DNA of 64,000 nucleotides, from positions 1-64,000 of the forward strand of contig JAADIO010000046.1 of the NCBI GenBank assembly GCA_013151235.1, given 5' to 3'. Below, piece after piece: positions 37,395-47,255 of this stretch (position 1 is its first letter; each line of letters begins with the position of its first letter). Below the pieces are notes generated by a model, which was not told the DNA's origin, made no database searches, and saw nothing but the letters and a program-made list of their open reading frames with translations. The stretch is from Deltaproteobacteria bacterium (lineage in GTDB: Bacteria; CG2-30-53-67). A program made the position numbers and the translations under genes.

Positions 37395-38483
37395 CTATTG
37401 CAGACAGGTATCCGGTACATCATCACAAGTAGCGTAGTGCTTGGTTTCGTCCTTGAAAGTGATGTTCACCCCGGGGTTCAAAGCGGTGATTGTGACTGTT
37501 GTATTGCTGCCTTGTACGGAAAACTCCCCTCCAAAAGGGCAAGTGCTGAAGGTCTCCGGCATTGCGATCGGCTTGATGGTCGTGATTTTTACCCATCCAT
37601 CCATGCAGGTGGTGCGTACCAGTCCATCCAGGGTTGTGGAACAATAATATCCGTAATGCGCATCATATTTTTTGTCAATGTGCAGCGAGAAATTGTTAAA
37701 GGCAATGCTTGCATTCTCACCGTCAATTGTGCCGGATATGCTTCCGTTCAGGAGCGCGTCCATCTGGGGAATGTCAACTTCAGAAGAACCGGCATTCACA
37801 ACGAGATTTGAAATGTCGATGGTGAAATGATCGAACTCTGCCGTCAGTGTTTCCGCTGGGTCGTCAATGGTCCCATTCATGGTGATGCTCATGGAGGAGG
37901 GCGTCCCTGCCAGAAGATCGCAGGATCTACCGGGGAAGGAGACACTCATTGTCCCGTCAATGGTTACACCCATCTCCGTGCAATTGTTGGATGTGATCTC
38001 CATCGTAACATCGCTCATCTGACTGCATTCCGTCACCGAGCCCATGGGAGGTCCAATCCATTGCATGGAAATACTTTCTTTTCCTCCTGAAGCACAAGGG
38101 CTGTTTTCCTCGGAATATGAACTCAGTGCCGATACGCTGCCTTGTTCCATTTTATTTGCAACTCGATGGATCAGGGTTTGGAGATTCCCCAACAGATCCT
38201 GCCGACGATCCGTAGAAAGTGACCCGGCTGTACTGGATGAAGTCGAGTCCCCCGCGTTGACTACCTCTCCGATCAAGGGAAGTGCAGACAGGACCTCTGC
38301 CGGTTCGGCCGAGTTATTCTGAGTTAACGTTGCATTTGCCTGCGGTGAGGTATTCTCTGTAAATGTGGTGCCACTACTTCCTCCCCCTCCACCACCTCCT
38401 CCACAACCACCCTGAATAAAAGGTAAAAAAGCGAAAACGATCAGTAAGATAAGACATGACGAAAAAAATCTTTGCTTCATCAT
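37395..38483 (-). CDS. Predicted lipoprotein with polyglycine linker, function unknown
   Basis: A 362-residue exported protein. A basic start and hydrophobic stretch (FFSSCLILLIVFAFLPFI) end at QGGC, a loose lipobox, followed by eight Gly and a Ser/Thr-rich linker. The body is rich in Thr, Ser and Asn, with repeated beta-strand patterns (GTMSVSF, GTIDDPAETLTAEFDHFTID, GSISGTIDGENASIAFNNFSL) and several paired Cys. This suggests a disulfide-stabilised beta-rich surface protein. AGGAGGG precedes the ATG. It is a single-gene unit with its own strong promoter and terminator. Confidence 0.7.
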   Translation of the reverse strand: MMKQRFFSSCLILLIVFAFLPFIQGGCGGGGGGGGSSGTTFTENTSPQANATLTQNNSAEPAEVLSALPLIGEVVNAGDSTSSSTAGSLSTDRRQDLLGNLQTLIHRVANKMEQGSVSALSSYSEENSPCASGGKESISMQWIGPPMGSVTECSQMSDVTMEITSNNCTEMGVTIDGTMSVSFPGRSCDLLAGTPSSMSITMNGTIDDPAETLTAEFDHFTIDISNLVVNAGSSEVDIPQMDALLNGSISGTIDGENASIAFNNFSLHIDKKYDAHYGYYCSTTLDGLVRTTCMDGWVKITTIKPIAMPETFSTCPFGGEFSVQGSNTTVTITALNPGVNITFKDETKHYATCDDVPDTCLQ

Positions 38484-38522
38484 TCATCCCTCCTAAATTA
38501 GCATAGAATAAATATGGGGTTG

Positions 38523-38550
38523 ATTATATCCAATAAATGCGATTTGTCAA
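38523..38550 (-). promoter_or_regulatory. Near-consensus promoter of the polyglycine lipoprotein gene
   Basis: On the minus strand, TTGACA (38545-38550) is followed after 16 bases by a perfect TATAAT (38523-38528), about 40 bases before the ATG. It is one of the strongest sigma-70-like sites in the window. Confidence 0.75.
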
Positions 38551-38670
38551 ATGTTGACATTTTGGAGTTGTATTTGTGGCATTATGAGGTGATTGCTCTT
38601 GGATCAAATTACGGAAAGCCGAATAAGAATTCTTTGAAAAATCCTTCGTACGATCCGGTTTCTTTTTTCC

Positions 38671-38714
38671 GAACCATGAACGGAATCCGGAAAACGACTT
38701 TTTACGACACCATC
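38671..38714 (-). repeat. MITE-like dispersed repeat, truncated copy C
   Basis: Only one end remains: GAACCATGAACGGAATCCGG followed by AAAACGACTTTTTACGACACCATC. This is the reverse complement of the left end of copy B. It sits upstream of the pckA promoter. Confidence 0.75.
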
Positions 38715-38739
38715 AAAAGTGGGGTTCTGACTTTTCATA

Positions 38740-38769
38740 TAGACAGGAAGAATCTGAATATGGTATAAA
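38740..38769 (+). promoter_or_regulatory. pckA promoter
   Basis: TAGACA 38740-38745, 18 bases, then TATAAA 38764-38769. The leader to the pckA ATG is about 130 bases with no clear terminator or riboswitch. Confidence 0.5.
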
Positions 38770-38907
38770 ACAAATCTTACACTAATTTATGCAGGAATGC
38801 AGCGACCTGATTCATCCTTGCCGTTCGGTACAAATCGCGGGCTTGTATCTTTCCGGGAGACTCCGAAACAACCGGAAACCAGGAACCATACACTGGAAGG
38901 AGTTGCT

Positions 38908-40521
38908 ATGCAGATTCAACAGACAATCAATAAAAAGGTTGGTCTCGACCACCACGGGATCAAGAATGTCGGGAATGTCTACTGGAACCTGACAACGGGC
39001 GCCCTCTATGAGGAGGTGGTGCGCCGACGGGAAGGAGTGATTCTTCATCGCGGGCCGATTGCCGTCAAAACGGGCCATTTTACCGGACGTGCGGCGGATG
39101 AAAAATTCATCGTCCGGGAACCCTCCAGTGAGAATCACGTCTGGTGGGGGAAGGTGAACCGCCCGATTGAAGAGGATAAGGTGGATGCACTGTTTCATCG
39201 TCTTCTGGCCTATATGCAGGGGAAGGACCTCTATGTGCAGGATTGTTTCGCCGGCGCGGACCCGAAGTACAAGGTTCCGATCCGGATCATTACGGAGACG
39301 GCCTGGCACAATCTCTTTGCCCGGAATATGTTCATCCAGATCAACGAGAAAGAAGACCTCGAAAATCATGTGCCGGAGTGTACCATTCTGAATGTTCCTC
39401 ATTTCCATGCCAACCCGGAACTGGACGGCACAAACTCCGAGGCCTTCATCATTGTCAATTTCGGAAAGAAGCTGATTCTCATCGGCGGAACCAGCTACGC
39501 CGGGGAGATCAAGAAGTCGGTCTTTACGATCCTGAATTATTTTCTTCCGAGAGAAGAGAAGGTCCTTCCGATGCACTGCTCGGCCAACGTGGGAAAGGAT
39601 GAAGATGTGGCCATCTTTTTCGGATTGTCCGGAACGGGCAAAACCACACTTTCCGCCGATCCGGAACGGCGCCTGATCGGTGATGACGAGCATGGCTGGA
39701 GCGACCGGGGGGTCTTTAATTTCGAGGGGGGCTGCTACGCCAAGGTGATCCGGCTCTCCGAGGAGGCGGAACCGCAGATCTACCGCTGTACCCGGCGGTT
39801 CGGAACGATCCTGGAGAACGTTGCCGTCGATTCGGAGACGCGGCGGGTCGACCTTGATGACGCGACCTTTACCGAGAATACCCGGGCGGCTTATCATATC
39901 TCGGCCATTAAGGATTCCGTCCTTTCCGGTGTTGGAGATCATCCGAAAAATATTCTCATGCTGACCTGTGATGCCTTCGGGGTCATGCCGCCCGTGGCAC
40001 GCCTGACACCGGAACAGGCTATGTATCATTTTCTGTCCGGTTATACCGCCAAGGTCGGCGGTACCGAGAAGGGGATGGGGAACGAACCGCAGGCAACCTT
40101 CAGTACCTGTTTCGGTGCTCCCTTCATGGCGCTTCCCCCCAGTGTCTATGCAATCATGCTGGGAGAAAAGGTCCGGAAGTACAACGTTGATTGCTGGCTG
40201 GTGAATACCGGCTGGACCGGAGGACCCTACGGGGTGGGAAAACGGATGAATATCGGCCACACCCGTGCCATTGTCCGGGCGATCATTAACGGACGGCTCA
40301 GGGAAGCGGAAACGGAGAAAGATCTTCATTTCGGGCTCCATGTTCCTCTCGCCTGTCCGGACGTCCCGCAGGAAATTCTTCATGCAAGAAATACCTGGGA
40401 AGACCCTTCCGCCTATGACAAAAAAGCCGCCGAACTGGCCGGCCTTTTTCGGAAGAACTTTGAAAAATATGCAGAGGATGTCTCGGAGGACGTTCTCCGT
40501 TCCGGACCGAAAGCGGGTTAG
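38908..40521 (+). CDS. pckA: Phosphoenolpyruvate carboxykinase (ATP)
   Basis: A 537-residue enzyme that converts oxaloacetate and ATP to PEP and CO2 for gluconeogenesis. The P-loop GLSGTGKTT is at residues 239-247, followed by the metal-binding DDEHGW. HFHANPELDGTNSEAFI and the TEKGMGNEPQATFSTCFGAPF region are family features, and the ATP-type P-loop separates it from the GTP enzyme. A perfect GGAAGGAG site precedes ATG 38908, ruling out the longer upstream frame. Confidence 0.97.
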   Translation: MQIQQTINKKVGLDHHGIKNVGNVYWNLTTGALYEEVVRRREGVILHRGPIAVKTGHFTGRAADEKFIVREPSSENHVWWGKVNRPIEEDKVDALFHRLLAYMQGKDLYVQDCFAGADPKYKVPIRIITETAWHNLFARNMFIQINEKEDLENHVPECTILNVPHFHANPELDGTNSEAFIIVNFGKKLILIGGTSYAGEIKKSVFTILNYFLPREEKVLPMHCSANVGKDEDVAIFFGLSGTGKTTLSADPERRLIGDDEHGWSDRGVFNFEGGCYAKVIRLSEEAEPQIYRCTRRFGTILENVAVDSETRRVDLDDATFTENTRAAYHISAIKDSVLSGVGDHPKNILMLTCDAFGVMPPVARLTPEQAMYHFLSGYTAKVGGTEKGMGNEPQATFSTCFGAPFMALPPSVYAIMLGEKVRKYNVDCWLVNTGWTGGPYGVGKRMNIGHTRAIVRAIINGRLREAETEKDLHFGLHVPLACPDVPQEILHARNTWEDPSAYDKKAAELAGLFRKNFEKYAEDVSEDVLRSGPKAG

Positions 40522-40643
40522 CGGCCTTCCCTGTGCCTGAAGGATTGCCCCGGTAGCTGAGCGTTATCTGCAACGAGTTATGCGGCATCGCTGGGAAATC
40601 ACCCGGCGGTACTGTGCCGCCTCTTACGGAATCGATTCCGTCC

Positions 40644-41816
40644 ATGGTGAGAACCGGCCTTGACGAGATCCGGAGTGGACTTCCCTCCTTCCTGAAAGAA
40701 GACCGTATCGGTCTCCTGGCCCACCCGGCCTCGGTGGACTCCCGACTCGTCCATGCCCGGGAGATCTGTTCGAAAATCTTTTCAAACCGGCTGACGGTCC
40801 TCTTTTCCCCCCAACACGGCATCTTCGGCGAACAACAGGACAACATGGTCGAATCCGCACACGGGATCGATCCGGACCTGGGGATCCCGGTTTACAGCCT
40901 CTATTCCGAAGTCCGGAAACCGACGCCGGAGATGTTCAGCGAAATCGATACGTTGGTGGTGGATCTCCAGGATGTGGGGACCCGGGTCTATACCTTCATC
41001 TACACACTGGCCAACTGTATGGATGCGGCACGGGAGGCCGGGATCCGGATCGTGGTCCTTGACCGGCCCAATCCGATCGGCGGAATTGCCGTGGAAGGGA
41101 ATCTTCTTCGGGAAGATCATTCCTCCTTCGTCGGACGATTCCCCATTCCCATGCGCCACGGCATGACGATCGGTGAACTGGCCGGGATGTTCAATAACGC
41201 CTTCGGGATCGGTTGCGATCTGGAGGTGATTTCCATGCGGGGATGGCGGCGGGGGATGTATTTTGCAGAGACCGGTCTTCCCTGGGTTTTGCCGTCGCCC
41301 AACCTTCCCACACCGGAGACGGCCCTGGTCTATCCCGGTCAGGTTCTTCTGGAGGGGACCAACCTCTCCGAAGGGCGGGGGACGACCCGTCCTTTTGAAC
41401 TTTTCGGGGCGCCCTACCTCGATACGAAAAGGGCGGCGGAACGTCTGGCGGCATACGATCTTCCCGGCGTCATTTTCCGGGAGCACCATTTTCTTCCCAC
41501 CTTCCAGAAGTGGGAGGGAACCCTCTGTCATGGGTTCCAACTCCATGTGACCGACCGGAAGGCCTTCCGGCCTTATCGCTCGACCCTGGCCGTTCTCCAG
41601 TCGGTTTTATCCTCCTGCCCGGGGAAATTTGAATGGCGGAAGCCCCCTTATGAATATGAGACGAAGAAGCTTCCCATTGATATCCTGACAGGCGACCCTG
41701 CCGTCCGTGAAGCCCTGGAAGGGAGGATCGATCCCGTGCGGATGGAAAGGGGATGGGAAGAGGACCTCTCAGCCTTCCGAAAAGATCGGCGGAAGTATCT
41801 CCTCTATCCGGATTGA
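40644..41816 (+). CDS. NamZ/DUF1343-family protein
   Basis: A 390-residue protein of the DUF1343 family, whose characterised member NamZ is an exo-beta-N-acetylmuramidase of peptidoglycan recycling. Visible blocks are RIGLLAHPASVD, LFSPQHGIFGEQQ, VDLQDVGTRVYTFIYTL, VLDRPNPIGG and NLPTPETALVYPGQVLLEGTNLSEGRGTTRPFE. No signal peptide is present, so a cytoplasmic location is likely. The start is uncertain: ATG 40644 matches family N-termini but lacks a ribosome site, and GTG 40614 is possible. It lies between pckA and sthA. Confidence 0.82.
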   Translation: MVRTGLDEIRSGLPSFLKEDRIGLLAHPASVDSRLVHAREICSKIFSNRLTVLFSPQHGIFGEQQDNMVESAHGIDPDLGIPVYSLYSEVRKPTPEMFSEIDTLVVDLQDVGTRVYTFIYTLANCMDAAREAGIRIVVLDRPNPIGGIAVEGNLLREDHSSFVGRFPIPMRHGMTIGELAGMFNNAFGIGCDLEVISMRGWRRGMYFAETGLPWVLPSPNLPTPETALVYPGQVLLEGTNLSEGRGTTRPFELFGAPYLDTKRAAERLAAYDLPGVIFREHHFLPTFQKWEGTLCHGFQLHVTDRKAFRPYRSTLAVLQSVLSSCPGKFEWRKPPYEYETKKLPIDILTGDPAVREALEGRIDPVRMERGWEEDLSAFRKDRRKYLLYPD

Positions 41817-41871
41817 CAACCACCCTTCTCTCTCCTTATACTGTGAACTTAATCTTCAGACCGGAGGTGCC

Positions 41872-43260
41872 ATGAAAGCATACGATGTCCTGGTGATCGG
41901 TTCGGGACCGGCGGGCCAAAAGGGTGCTATCCAGGCGGCGAAGCTGGGAAAGCGTGTTGCCGTCTTCGAAAAAGAGGCCTTTATCGGAGGAGCGGGTCTG
42001 CAGACCGGGACGATCCCGAGCAAGACCCTGCGGGAGACGGCCCTTTATTTGTCCGGTCTGAAACAGCGGTCCGTCTATGGTTTCCAGTGTATCTTGGGAA
42101 AAAACGTCCAGTTCCAGGAGCTGATGCACCGGAAGGAGACGGTTGTTCAGCGTCAGATGGAGGTCATCATCGACCAGTTTGCCCGGAACAACGTGGAGAT
42201 TATCTACGGAACAGCCGTCTTTGAGGAGCCTCATATACTCCGGGTGAAAAATCGTCAGGGGGAAACGGAACGCTTCCGGGGGGAGGTGATCCTTGTTACC
42301 GTCGGCTCCCGTCCGAACCGTCCCCCGGAAGTCCCCTTCGATGGTCATTCCGTTTATGACAGTGACGGCATCCTCAAAATCGATACCATCCCCGATTCCC
42401 TGACCATCATCGGCGGCGGTGTCATCGGTTGTGAGTATGCCTCGGTCTTTGCCTGTCTCGGAACGAGGGTAACGATCGTGGAGAAGAAGGATCGCCTTCT
42501 CGGTTTTGCCGATGAGGAGATCGTGAACTCTCTTGTCTACTGGATGCGTCATGCCGGTATCGCCATGCGTCTTGGCGAGGGGGTGGACCGGATTGATGTT
42601 GAACACCCCGGACGGGTCGTGGCGCAACTGGCCGGCGGGAAACAGGTCGTCTCGGAAAAGCTCCTCTTTACCCTGGGCCGGAACGCCAACACCAAGGGGC
42701 TCGGACTGGAGGAGGTGGGAGTGAAACTCGGCAAGCGGGGACGGATCGAGGTCGATTCGGATTACCGGACGAATATTTCCGGGATCTTTGCCGCAGGCGA
42801 CGTGATCGGCGGACCCAGCCTGGCCTCCACTTCCATGGAGCAGGGACGGCAGGCCATGTGCGCCGCCCTGATGCAGGAGTGTCCGGTCACCGGAGTGGCG
42901 AACCAACTTCCCTACGGGATCTACACGATTCCCGAGATCTCCATGTTCGGCGAGACCGAAGCCGGCCTGACGGAACAGGGTATTCCCTATGAAATCGGTC
43001 AGGCCTTTTTCAGTGAGGTCGCCCGGGGGCAGATCATCGGCGACAGTTACGGGATGCTCAAACTCCTTTTCCATCGGGAGACGCGGAAACTTTTAGGTAT
43101 CCATATCATTGGGGAACGGGCCACGGAGATCATCCATATCGGTCAGGCCGTGATGAGCAACGAGGGGACCATTGATTATTTCGTTAATACGGTTTTTAAT
43201 TATCCAACCCTCTCCGACGCCTACAAGGTGGCGGCATTGAACGGGATCAACCGGCTGTAA
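41872..43260 (+). CDS. sthA: Soluble pyridine nucleotide transhydrogenase
   Basis: A 462-residue flavoprotein of the disulfide reductase family that exchanges reducing equivalents between NADPH and NAD+. The FAD loop [10 protein letters not shown] is followed by [17 protein letters not shown], where the redox Cys pair of lipoamide dehydrogenases is replaced by Thr and Ser; this is the mark of Sth[18 protein letters not shown] binds NAD. GGAGGTG precedes ATG 41872. It could balance NADPH alongside the complex I set downstream. Confidence 0.92.
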   Translation: MKAYDVLVIGSGPAGQKGAIQAAKLGKRVAVFEKEAFIGGAGLQTGTIPSKTLRETALYLSGLKQRSVYGFQCILGKNVQFQELMHRKETVVQRQMEVIIDQFARNNVEIIYGTAVFEEPHILRVKNRQGETERFRGEVILVTVGSRPNRPPEVPFDGHSVYDSDGILKIDTIPDSLTIIGGGVIGCEYASVFACLGTRVTIVEKKDRLLGFADEEIVNSLVYWMRHAGIAMRLGEGVDRIDVEHPGRVVAQLAGGKQVVSEKLLFTLGRNANTKGLGLEEVGVKLGKRGRIEVDSDYRTNISGIFAAGDVIGGPSLASTSMEQGRQAMCAALMQECPVTGVANQLPYGIYTIPEISMFGETEAGLTEQGIPYEIGQAFFSEVARGQIIGDSYGMLKLLFHRETRKLLGIHIIGERATEIIHIGQAVMSNEGTIDYFVNTVFNYPTLSDAYKVAALNGINRL

Positions 43261-43337
43261 AGAATGGCTTAACCCGTTCAGGCCGTTTCAACCGAAAAGC
43301 CCATGTGAATTTGAGGCGGCACATGAAAGGAAAGAAC

Positions 43338-44282
43338 ATGCCGGATAAAAAAGGAGAAACCGTAGAGCGGCAAGGTGTAACCCTCCATCTGAGCCGTCCC
43401 GTGGAAGAGTCTGTCCGCTGGATCGGCCAGAAAGAGATTTTGCAGCAGCTTCTGGCCTGCTGGCTGGTGGTTGACGAAAAGGATCTTCCCCTCTCCCCCC
43501 GGATCACCGGTTTCCCGGGGATCGGCAAAACCACCCTCGCCATGGCGGCTGCCGCCCTGCGGGAGCAGCCGTTATTCGTTTACCAGTGTACCAGCGATAC
43601 CCGGCCCGAGGATCTTCTCGTAACGCCGGTCCTTTCTGAAGCGGGGAGGATCACCTACCATGCCTCCCCCCTGGTCAGTGCCATGCTGACGGGTGGGATC
43701 TGTGTTCTCGACGAAGGCAACCGGATGAACGAGAAGAGCTGGGCCTCGCTCGCCTCTCTCCTTGATTATCGTCGAACGGTGGAATCGATCGTGGCGGGGA
43801 TTACCCTCTCCGCCGATCCGGCCTTTCGATGCTGTGTCACGATGAACGAGGACGAGTCGACATTTGAAATCCCCGACTATATCCTCTCTCGGCTCCATCC
43901 GACCCTGGCCCTCGGGTTCCCGGAGAAGGAGGAAGAGATGGCGATTCTCCGGTATCATCTTCCGTTTGCCGATCAGGAGATCCTCGCCATGACTGTTGAT
44001 TTTCTTCATCGCTCTCACGACCTGAATCTCGATTTTTCCCCTCGCGACGGGATCCAGATCGTGCGTTATGCCATTAAACGGCTGAGCCAGGATCCCGATC
44101 ACCCCCTTTCTCGGGATCGTTTCTGGCGGGAGTCCGTCGAAAAGGTTCTGGGTGAGGACGCCCTGAATATGGAAAAACTGGCGGAACGGAAAAAAGCCGC
44201 CTTTGGAGATGAACCCTCCGCCTTCGGCCTGGGGGACTTCTTCTTCGGTGAAGGGGATCCCCTGAATCCGGACAGGGATTAG
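43338..44282 (+). CDS. MoxR-type AAA+ ATPase
   Basis: A 314-residue AAA+ protein. Walker A is GFPGIGKTT (residues 58-66), Walker B is [10 protein letters not shown] (121-130), sensor 1 is the Asn of CVTMNED (170), and an arginine finger sits in SRLHP (185). The DEGNRM form and overall size fit the MoxR group, which remodels partner proteins together with a second gene. AAAGGAAAG precedes ATG 43338. It is separated by 3 bases from the 608-residue gene, with which it clearly forms a unit. No VWA-domain gene is adjacent. Confidence 0.88.
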   Translation: MPDKKGETVERQGVTLHLSRPVEESVRWIGQKEILQQLLACWLVVDEKDLPLSPRITGFPGIGKTTLAMAAAALREQPLFVYQCTSDTRPEDLLVTPVLSEAGRITYHASPLVSAMLTGGICVLDEGNRMNEKSWASLASLLDYRRTVESIVAGITLSADPAFRCCVTMNEDESTFEIPDYILSRLHPTLALGFPEKEEEMAILRYHLPFADQEILAMTVDFLHRSHDLNLDFSPRDGIQIVRYAIKRLSQDPDHPLSRDRFWRESVEKVLGEDALNMEKLAERKKAAFGDEPSAFGLGDFFFGEGDPLNPDRD

Positions 44283-44285
44283 AAA

Positions 44286-46112
44286 ATGTTTCGTCTCAGC
44301 CCCTCCCTGACCCTCCTGCCCGTCATTCATGAGAGTGGGGACTACGCTCTTACGGTTCGTGAGATGATTCTTGACGGCGATTACGACTGTCTGGCCGTGG
44401 CCCTTCCTCCTTCCTTCGCAGAGGGGGTCCTCCGGGGGATTGATCACTTGCCGGAGATCTCGGTCGTTGTACAAAGGGAACCGGGCGCGCAGGGTTCCAT
44501 GAACTATGTTCCCATTGACCCCTGTCAGGGGATGATCATGGGGATCCGGATTGCCATGCAGGAGCGTATTCCCTGTGAGTTTATCGACCGGGAACTCGAC
44601 CTCTACGAAGTTTATGAGGGCGCTTTTCCCGACCCCTACGCATTGAAAAGGGTTCCCCCCGGTCGATTCCTTGCAGCCCTTCTCCCGGCGATTGAACGAC
44701 CGGCACCGGAGAGCCGGCGGACGCAGCGGATTGCCGCCATGGCCTATCGGCTCCATCTTTTAGAGGAGCACTATCATCATGTTCTTTTCCTCTGCTCCGT
44801 TCTCGACTGGCCCTGGATCCGGGAAGCCTGGCGGGAGGGAAGGCCCTTCTCTCCGGATGAGCCGGTTCTCCCCGATGCCCGGCTTCATCGGGTCTCCGCG
44901 CGCACCCTCTTTTTCATGTTGGGCGAACTCCCCTATATCACCTACCTCTACGAAAAGAGCCGGAAAACCCTCACCTCCGATGCCAACCTCTCCATCGACG
45001 GCGTCAAGGAACTGCTCTTAGAGACGCGGCGGCGATGGGAGAGCCGATACGATCTGCAGGAGCACCATCTCAATCCTCAGGTCTTGAACCTCTACATGAA
45101 ATATGTCCGGAACCTGACCCTCATGGAGCGCCGTTTTACGCCCGATCTTTATACCCTTGCCGTGGCGGCGAAACAGATCGGGGGGGACAGCTTCGCCGTC
45201 TCTCTTGTGGAGACGTCCCGGGATTACCCCTATCAGTCTCAGGACGAGGAAGGATACGACGTCATCCGTTTCGGGATGGAGGAGGGGGAGATGGCCGATG
45301 GCGAAGTGGTGACCCTGAAAAACAGACTGGCCGGGGAACCGAAAACCTGGCGGACGCTTCCTCTGAAACCACAGCCGGAGGTACGAAAGCGGACGATCTG
45401 GAAACAACGCTGGAATCCCTTCGGACAGTGTTCCTGGACCCCTGAGGACAACCGGATCGAAAGCTTCAATCTCCATGTCCGGGAACAGTCGAAGGCTCTC
45501 ATCGGAGAAGATCTGGCCCGGACGGAGAAGTTCGTCACCTCCGTCAAGGACGGGATCGATATCCGGGAGACCTTGCGCCACTGGTATGCGCAGGAGATCT
45601 ATGTCAAGGAGATCCCCCCCTCCCGGGGGCACATCGAGGTGGTGGTCCTGCTTTTTGAGAAGGAGGCCGATTCCGATCGTTACGCCTGGCGGCAGACCTG
45701 GTACGCCGAGCATCATGAGGAGTCGACCCTCTGTTTCTATGCCACCCCTTACCTGGGCAACCTCATCGGTCCCGGAATCGGTCAGTCAACCTATGGCGGT
45801 TGTTTCCTCCTCTTCCCTCCCCGGCCGATCCCCAACGTCTGGGAGGATTCCCGCTTCGACTTTGCCCGGACGCTGGAAGAGCGTCTGGTCGCTGGCGCAC
45901 TTTTTCACTCCTCGCAGAAACTGATCACACTCGTCTCCCCCGGACCGCCTTCGGTTCGGATGCGCCGGATCGCCCGGCAGTACCGAAAAAAGATTCTTCA
46001 CATCCCGCTGAGCCGTTTTTCCCTCCAGACCCTCCAGCGGCTGCGGCGGTTTCATGTCTTGAACGGGAAGCATGTCCGGAGCTTTGCGTCGCAGTTTATA
46101 AGGGATTTTTGA
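44286..46112 (+). CDS. Large protein of unknown function coupled to a MoxR-type ATPase
   Basis: A 608-residue soluble protein that I cannot assign. The N-terminus (PVIHESGDYALTVREMILDGDYDCLAVALPP at residues 12-42, then IPCEFIDREL near 100) has the layout of TraB/ChaN/EreA-like proteins and DUF5682: His near the start, a VAVALP strand, and a late FID strand. The middle is helical and Arg-rich; the C-terminal 200 residues contain GHIEVVVLLFEKEADSD and a YLGNLIGPGIGQSTYGGC segment. It is likely the client or partner of the ATPase 3 bases upstream. No signal peptide or membrane helix. Confidence 0.6.
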   Translation: MFRLSPSLTLLPVIHESGDYALTVREMILDGDYDCLAVALPPSFAEGVLRGIDHLPEISVVVQREPGAQGSMNYVPIDPCQGMIMGIRIAMQERIPCEFIDRELDLYEVYEGAFPDPYALKRVPPGRFLAALLPAIERPAPESRRTQRIAAMAYRLHLLEEHYHHVLFLCSVLDWPWIREAWREGRPFSPDEPVLPDARLHRVSARTLFFMLGELPYITYLYEKSRKTLTSDANLSIDGVKELLLETRRRWESRYDLQEHHLNPQVLNLYMKYVRNLTLMERRFTPDLYTLAVAAKQIGGDSFAVSLVETSRDYPYQSQDEEGYDVIRFGMEEGEMADGEVVTLKNRLAGEPKTWRTLPLKPQPEVRKRTIWKQRWNPFGQCSWTPEDNRIESFNLHVREQSKALIGEDLARTEKFVTSVKDGIDIRETLRHWYAQEIYVKEIPPSRGHIEVVVLLFEKEADSDRYAWRQTWYAEHHEESTLCFYATPYLGNLIGPGIGQSTYGGCFLLFPPRPIPNVWEDSRFDFARTLEERLVAGALFHSSQKLITLVSPGPPSVRMRRIARQYRKKILHIPLSRFSLQTLQRLRRFHVLNGKHVRSFASQFIRDF

Positions 46113-46349
46113 GCGATACAGGATTAAGGGCGGAGGGACAAAGGCACAGACGCCAAGGGCGCGGAGAAGAACCAAAATCAAAGGCAAAAGCAATCAACCA
46201 CGGGGAACACGGGGGACACGGGGAAAGGCAAAACCGGGAAAGCAATTTACCATGAAGACATGAAGGCCATGAAGAGAGGAAGGGCAAATCCCCCTCAGTT
46301 CTCCTTCCGGAAAGAGGAGGTTGTGGTGCCCCTTATGATCAGAAAGCTC
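46113..46349. repeat. Mixed simple repeat of GGGACACGGGG and CATGAAGGCCATGAAG type
   Basis: It contains AGGCACAGACGCCAAGGGCGC, GGGGAACACGGGGGACACGGGG and ACCATGAAGACATGAAGGCCATGAAG units. The same ordered set (GGCACAGAGG, then ACCATGAAG) reappears around 51545-51640 and 51791-51825 in the nuo operon. No gene is present; it separates the 608-residue gene from the convergent LysR gene. Confidence 0.7.
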
Positions 46350-47255
46350 TCACGGCATCGGCGGTGGCGGGGATTCCTGCAGAAAGTTCAGGAAGGTCTG
46401 GGCCACGTGGGTGTGGAGCTCCTGGTCAAGCCGGATAAAGAGGAAGTTCCGGGAGAGGGGTTCATCACAGATTTCCACGGTTTTTAACGTGCCCTGCCTG
46501 ATCTTCTCCCGGATCGCCCATTTCGAGACGCAGGCGGTGCCGATCCCCTTTTCCACGGCGCTGATGATGAGGTCCGTGCTTGCCGAGGTCATCACGATGT
46601 TGAGATCCGTCGGTTTGATCTTCATTTCCCGAAGTCTGCGCTCCATCATGTGGCGGGTTCCCGATCCTTTCTCCCGCCGGATGAAGGGCTCCTTCATCAG
46701 GTCTTCCCGGGCGATACTCTTTCTCGTTGTCCAGGGGTGGTCTTTTCCCACAATAAGGACCAGTTCATCTTCGCAGAGTTTTTCCGTGAGTACGCCGGGA
46801 TAGAAGACCTGGTCTTCCACCATCCCGACTTCGATCTCTCCTTCGATCAGCGCCTTCAGGATCCCCCGGGTATTTGTGACCCGGTGATTGACATGGATCC
46901 GGGGATATTTCCTCCGAAAGGTGAAGAGGATGTCGGGGAAGACGTAACGGGCCAGGGTCGTGCTGGTCCCCACCGACAAGGTTCCCTTGACCGAGTTGGC
47001 CAGTTCGTCAACCTCTTTACGGGCGGCAGCATGGATATCGAGGATCTCCAGGGCGCGTTTTTCAAACTCCCGTCCGATCAAGGTAAGAGAAACAGCCCCC
47101 CGCTGCCGGTTGACGAGCTGGACCCCTAATTCCTCTTCGAGATTCTTGATGATCCGGCTCACGGCCGATTGGGTGATAAAGTTTTCTTCAGCGGCTCTGG
47201 AAAAATTCAACGTCTTTGCCACGCTGCAGAAGACCTTCAGACGATGATCGTCCAT
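46350..47255 (-). CDS. LysR-family transcriptional regulator
   Basis: A 301-residue LysR protein. The N-terminal winged helix (VAKTLNFSRAAEENFITQSAVSRIIKNLEEELGVQLV) binds DNA. A periplasmic-binding-like effector domain with CysB/CysL-type features follows (RIHVNHRVTNTRGILKALIEGEIEVGMVE). GGAAAG precedes the ATG at 47255. It is divergent from nuoA across a 187-base interval with a palindrome, so control of itself and perhaps of the complex I operon is likely. The inducer is unknown. Confidence 0.9.
   Translation of the reverse strand: MDDHRLKVFCSVAKTLNFSRAAEENFITQSAVSRIIKNLEEELGVQLVNRQRGAVSLTLIGREFEKRALEILDIHAAARKEVDELANSVKGTLSVGTSTTLARYVFPDILFTFRRKYPRIHVNHRVTNTRGILKALIEGEIEVGMVEDQVFYPGVLTEKLCEDELVLIVGKDHPWTTRKSIAREDLMKEPFIRREKGSGTRHMMERRLREMKIKPTDLNIVMTSASTDLIISAVEKGIGTACVSKWAIREKIRQGTLKTVEICDEPLSRNFLFIRLDQELHTHVAQTFLNFLQESPPPPMP

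Larger units (their letters stand above)
38484..38907. other. Gene-free interval between the lipoprotein gene and pckA
   Basis: It contains two diverging promoters and a truncated MITE-like repeat, and nothing else that can be supported. Local composition is more AT-rich than the flanking genes, as expected for a divergent control region. Confidence 0.75.

Noticed and set aside
38812-40383. Minus-strand frame of 523 codons opposite pckA
   Set aside because: It is an antisense shadow; pckA is fully conserved on the plus strand.
46113-46349. Tandem GGGGACACGGGG and CATGAAG units as a CRISPR-like array
   Set aside because: The units are short and contiguous without unique spacers, so this is a simple dispersed repeat.
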